This document shows positions 17,471 to 21,207 of a stretch of DNA of 21,207 nt, in pieces. The stretch's first letter is position 1. Every line of letters begins with the position of its first letter. A program made the translations under genes and the position numbers. A model generated the notes under the pieces. That model ran no database searches, had not been told where the DNA came from, and saw only the letters and a list, made by a program, of their open reading frames with translations. Origin of the DNA: Evernia prunastri (Eukaryota > Ascomycota > Lecanoromycetes > Lecanorales > Parmeliaceae); contig NKYR01000212.1 of NCBI GenBank assembly GCA_003184365.1, positions 18,107 through 39,313 on the forward strand. The letters are read 5' to 3'.

Positions 17471-17642
17471 TTATATTAATAAGTCTAACGTCTTTAAGTT
17501 TAAAATCTATAAATAAATTATTTCGAATTCACTCGCTCGTATATATTGAAAGCTTATTATAAAAAACGAATATAAATTTTTTATAAATAATAATATTTAA
17601 TATCTTATTTAAATACTTCTCGACGCTTACGTTCTTCGAAAA
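17471..17642 (+). repeat. copia segment repeated at 20941-21112
   Basis: Offset 3470, same strand, no indels. By hand count 29 of 173 bases differ, and 26 of the 29 are C/T or G/A transitions. Confidence 0.8.
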
Positions 17643-17869
17643 CGCTAAATTTATATTTTAAAACGAGATTTTATTAAAAAAGTAATTCATTATAAAGTTC
17701 GTTAAATTATTTATAAATTCTAATAATAAAAGAATCGTGATTATTATAATACTTTCGCGTCGATAATTAAATTTATAAATTTATAAATTATCTTCGTTTT
17801 AACGACGATTATAAATTAAGACGTAAAATAAATAAATATTAAAATCATTTTTCTTTATAATAATATTCA

Positions 17870-17941
17870 AAAGAAATTTATATATAATAATTCAATAATA
17901 TTTAGAAAGAGATTTACGTGTAATAACTCGATAATTTTAAT
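17870..17941 (+). repeat. 36-bp tandem duplication in the copia RT
   Basis: 17870-17905 and 17906-17941 both read approximately 'KEIY[IV]**' in the frame of the RT downstream. The copia motif (E-E-I-Y-x-E-Q-P-type) is normally single. Confidence 0.55.
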
Positions 17942-19440
17942 AAGAATAATAAAATCTATAAGCTGAATAAAGCTCTTTACGATCTAAAACAGTCTTTTCG
18001 AATTTAATATTAATACTTCTCGAAGTATATAAAAGAACTCGATTTCGTATTTATCGAATCGAACGATAACGTATTTATAAATATCGAAAAAGATATTATC
18101 ATCGCTCTCTATATGAACAATATCTTAATTATCGATTTTAATAAAATCGATATTTAACGCATTAAGATAGTTCTTAAGATTAAATTTTATATATTTAATT
18201 TAAAATCAATCGTTTATTATTTAGATATAATTATTAAACGAAATCGCGTCGTCGATATTATTCGTCTAAATTAAAAGACTTATATTATTCATTTTTTTAA
18301 TTATTTCGATTATTAAAATCTTAATTTAATTTTTATATTTTTAAAAATTAATCGTAAATTATAATCGATCGAAGAAAATTATATAATTTTAAGAAAATTA
18401 CGCAAGAATTATTAATTAGCTGTGAGATTTCTTATATACGCTATACTTGAAACTCGCTTTAATATCGTCTATATCGTTTTTTTCGTCAGTCGCTATATAA
18501 TTAATTCGATTTTAATATATTAAAATACGATTATTCGAATTTTTCGATATCTTCGAAATACTATATATTACGAATTAGTATATAAAGATTTTCTTTAAAA
18601 TCTTATTAATTATATCGATTTTAATTAAACTCACGATTTATCTGGAAGATTCATTTTTAATTATCTATTTAATATAAATAATAACGTTATTAATTAATCG
18701 TTTAAACGTTAAATTATAATAATATTATTTATTTATAAAATATAGTATATCGATTAAACGTAAGTTATTAAAAAAGCGATTTAACTAAAGAATCCTTTTA
18801 ATTAACTTCTTCGTTTTAAGAACTTTAACTTAAAGATTATTATCATTTTTAATAATAATTAAAATATTATCGCTTTTGTAAAAAACGCTTAGTTTTATAT
18901 TCATATTAAATATATTAATATCGTTTATTATTTCGTACGCGAAAAAGTTAATAATAATATTATAAATATATAATTCGTTTTTACTAATAAATAGATAATT
19001 AACCAAGACGCTCTATCTTAATAAATTTATTACTTTTCATAATATTCTCGAAATAAAAGTAATTTCGAAAGATTTTCTAAAAGTTAAAGATTAATCGTTA
19101 ATCTTATAACTTTATTTAAATAAGCTATTTAAATAAGCTATTTTAATTATTCTTTATTATATCTTCTTTTAAACGTTAATTTATTATTATTCAAAATTTG
19201 ACTTTAGACAAGCAATTTTATTAACTCTCGTATTTCGAATAATCGATTAAATAATCGATCGAGTCTATTCGAGACTTCGAACTTTCGAACGATTTTATAA
19301 TTTTATTCTTCGTAATCGCGTATCTCTTTCAGCGATTATTACTTCTATAATCATTAAACTTTTAATATTTATATAAAGTATCTATTATTATATCTTATTA
19401 TTATTCGCATCAAAATCTTTAGATATATCTCAATCAAAAT

Positions 19441-19563
19441 TGTTGAAATTGTAGGGTAGAGGGCCGCCAAGGCCGGCCTTGGCACCGCTCTATATAGGTC
19501 GCCCTTTGTATTATAGCACTCCATAGTTGATACAACTAAGTGTTCTATCACATAATCTTGACA
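19441..19563 (+). repeat. LTR-like island, TGTTGA...TTGACA
   Basis: About 123 bp starting TGTTGAAATT and ending TTGACA, with a TATA-type box (tatata, 19491-19496) and an 18-bp perfect palindrome (19466-19483). It lies 3' of the plus-strand copia RNase H and 5' of a second partial copia, where an LTR is expected. It is GC-rich and keeps CpA/TpG, unlike its surroundings. I found no 5-bp target duplication. Confidence 0.55.
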
Positions 19564-21113
19564 GATTATAAGTTCGAGTTTATTCGACGTTGTTTATCTA
19601 TAGTGATAATCTATTGTTAATTATAACTACAGTGATTTTTAAATATTTGATATTTATCGCATTGCGATGTGATTATCGCGACGAGTCGCAGTAGCTATAT
19701 AAATATCTTTATAAATCTTCTTGATATGAATATTATTCACTATAAAATGATTCTTTAATCGCACGAAAATCGATGATTAAAAGTTTCTTTAACTTTCGTC
19801 AATTTAATATATCAAGACACGTCGAAGTTATCGACTGCTAATGTCGCGCTATGCGATCGTCAAATCGTTATATTATTAAGAATTAAGAAGTTTTAAAATA
19901 TTGTCAGCTTCTCTACGTAAGACATGCTAACGAGATTTTTAAATCTTATTATTCTTTATATCGCTTTATTAATAGTAAATCTATCAAAATCGAATTAATA
20001 GTAATTATTCGACGTGATTGAAATTAGTAATATCAATTATTTAATTATAGTCTAAAATCGTTTAAAATAATTTGCACTAATCGATTTCTTTATAGAGCGC
20101 TTAAAAAAAGTCTATTGTGAAGTAAAATAATAAGAATATCTTATTATTATAAAGTATTTCGATCTTAAAAGCTCTTGAAGAAGATTAAACTCTATTATCA
20201 AATTTTTCACTTCGTTATCTTCGCAAATATCTCATCGTTATAATTATGATAAATTAATTTTAATTTTATAATAACGACTCGTAAAACGAATATTCTAAAT
20301 TTGAATTTCTGCTGAAATAATAATATAAAAAGAGCGTTAAATTCTCTTTAAGAAGATTACTACGTCTTTTACAATTATATTTAATATAGTTTTATCGAAA
20401 ATCAGTCTATATTATTAACTCATCTTTATTTTTAAATGTTTTTTATTTTAATAACGTCGTTCGAATCTATTATAAATTTACGTATAAATACTTTTTATTT
20501 CTTTTATAAGAACTCGAAGATCAGCGATAATTATTAGATATTAATAAGATTCTTAAAAACTCTGACAGCGATTAGAATATCTATTTTATTTTCACTGCTT
20601 TAATAAACGTTAATAATATAAATTTCGAATTCGAAGTTAGCGAAGACACTCTTAATATCGCAAGTGATATTAAATTATTCGATCTTCGTATTAAAAGTTC
20701 TTCGATATCTTTATTTACTTCGTTTTCTTTAATTCTTTAAACTTTTTATAATTAGCGAAAAGACGTATATCTACGTTAATATCTATTTATAAATCTATAT
20801 CGTTTATTTTTTTAAACTTCACTGCGGTGAAAATCGTTTAAAAAGATTTTAAATTATTTTAATCTAACGATTTCGAATCTTCGCGATCTTTCATCTAATT
20901 TTCTTTAAAGTATATTTATAATATTCGTTTTTTTAATATATTATATTAATAAATTTAATATCTTTAAATTCAACATCTATAAATAAATTATCTTAAATTT
21001 ATTCGTTTATATATATTAAAAGCTCGTTATAAAAGACGAATATAAATCTCTCATAAATAATAATATTTAATATCTCGTTTAAATACTTTTGGACGCTTAT
21101 ATTCTACGAAAAC
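19564..21113 (+). pseudogene. second copia copy, 5' part, RIP-mutated and truncated
   Basis: Lies directly after the LTR-like island. It must contain leader and gag/protease territory, but no motif survives. 20941-21112 equals the integrase-end segment of the first copy, same strand. It is cut at 21113 by a LINE fragment. RIP appears lighter near 19564-19900 ('cgcattgcgatgtgattatc') and heavier further right. Confidence 0.5.
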
Positions 21114-21207
21114 TGGGCTCTTAAAGCCCTGAAAGAAAAAAGCTGGGACCTAGCGGCCACCAGCACAAGAAGAAAGAAGAATTGGGTTAATCCATATAGG
21201 GACGTCG
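21114..21207 (+). mobile_element. LINE ORF2 fragment, opposite orientation
   Basis: Exact reverse complement of 12705-12798 over all 94 bases, starting in mid-codon region 'WALKALKEKSWDLAATSTRR'. It is another 5'-truncated LINE copy, inserted in the RIP-mutated copia and continuing off the right edge. It has no RIP-type change. Confidence 0.85.

Larger units (their letters stand above)
17458..19030 (+). pseudogene. Ty1/copia pol remnant: integrase end, reverse transcriptase, RNase H
   Basis: Readable despite RIP. An 'FLYNNIQ'-type block lies near 17845-17870 in an adjacent frame. Then one frame holds 'YKLNKALYDLKQS' (about 17956-17994), the catalytic box as YMNN (18110-18121) where copia has YVDD, 'VYYLDIIIKRNR' (about 18207-18244), 'IFRYLRNTIYYELVYKDFL' (about 18538-18594) and 'HIKYINIVYYFVREKV' (18902-18949). 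The frame is unchanged over about 950 nt, yet at least a dozen TAA/TAG codons interrupt it. This is what substitution-only RIP damage produces. The element cannot make an active enzyme. Upstream of 17455 the resemblance to the second copy stops, so the 5' part is missing. Confidence 0.82.
15956..21113. other. AT-rich, RIP-mutated transposon block
   Basis: Strikingly poor in CpA and TpG while CpG survives. In 16201-16260, for example, I count CpA 0, TpG 1, CpG 6. This matches RIP, which changes C to T mainly at CpA on both strands. Only the retroelement remnants listed below are recognisable. 15956-17170 and 19900-20930 contain no frame I can assign. Confidence 0.85.

Noticed and set aside
19369..19551. 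60-codon minus-strand ORF over the LTR-like island
   Set aside because: Chance frame across an LTR boundary into AT-rich DNA.
15956..21113. Mitochondrial or centromeric origin of the AT-rich block
   Set aside because: The copia pol motifs, transition bias and CpA depletion explain the composition as RIP of retrotransposons.
1..21207. tRNA or rRNA genes, CRISPR arrays, bacterial operon signals
   Set aside because: None found by eye on either strand. The direct repeats present are transposon copies or small slippage repeats, and the gene structures are eukaryotic.

Overview
The window looks like a repeat-rich, possibly subtelomeric piece of a filamentous ascomycete (Pezizomycotina) genome. 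The evidence is short introns of 50-56 nt with fungal-type branch sites, a fungal MYND protein, KP4-type killer-toxin homologues, fungal MULE and Tad1-like LINE transposons, and an AT-rich block with the C-to-T/G-to-A signature of repeat-induced point mutation (RIP). Nothing is bacterial.

Layout. 1-2777: a Mutator-like (MULE) transposase on the minus strand, running off the left edge, plus a second truncated copy of its 5' end starting right after an assembly N (2131). 2886-3962: an intronless MYND zinc-finger gene (minus). 3963-6223: about 2.3 kb with no recognisable gene. 6224-7146: a RING-type gene (plus) with one intron. 8020-8872: a C2HC zinc-finger gene (minus) with one intron. 9542-11628: two small, secreted, cysteine-rich killer-toxin-like genes in tandem (minus). 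11772-11966: the start of a probable piggyBac-like transposase, cut by a LINE insertion.

11957-15955: a tangle of minus-strand non-LTR retrotransposon (LINE) fragments, interleaved with a second repeat ('D'), and broken by five single-base N gaps. Nearly every N is flanked by sequence that recurs a few hundred bases away. The tangle is therefore at least partly an assembly artefact: contigs were abutted without their overlaps being merged.

15956-21113: a very AT-rich block with CpA and TpG almost absent but CpG retained. Inside it a plus-strand Ty1/copia pol (integrase end, reverse transcriptase, RNase H) is still readable, with stop codons and a mutated catalytic motif. A GC-richer LTR-like island sits at 19441-19563, and a second partial copia copy follows. 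21114-21207: another LINE fragment, plus strand, identical to the unmutated copies on the left.

Reading of the whole: single-copy genes (MYND, RING, C2HC, two toxin-like) lie between two transposon-rich flanks. An old copia layer was mutated by RIP. Later LINE and MULE insertions carry no visible RIP, so they are younger than the last effective RIP or escaped it. Gene models with introns are inferred from splice motifs, frame and domain logic only; no transcript data were available.
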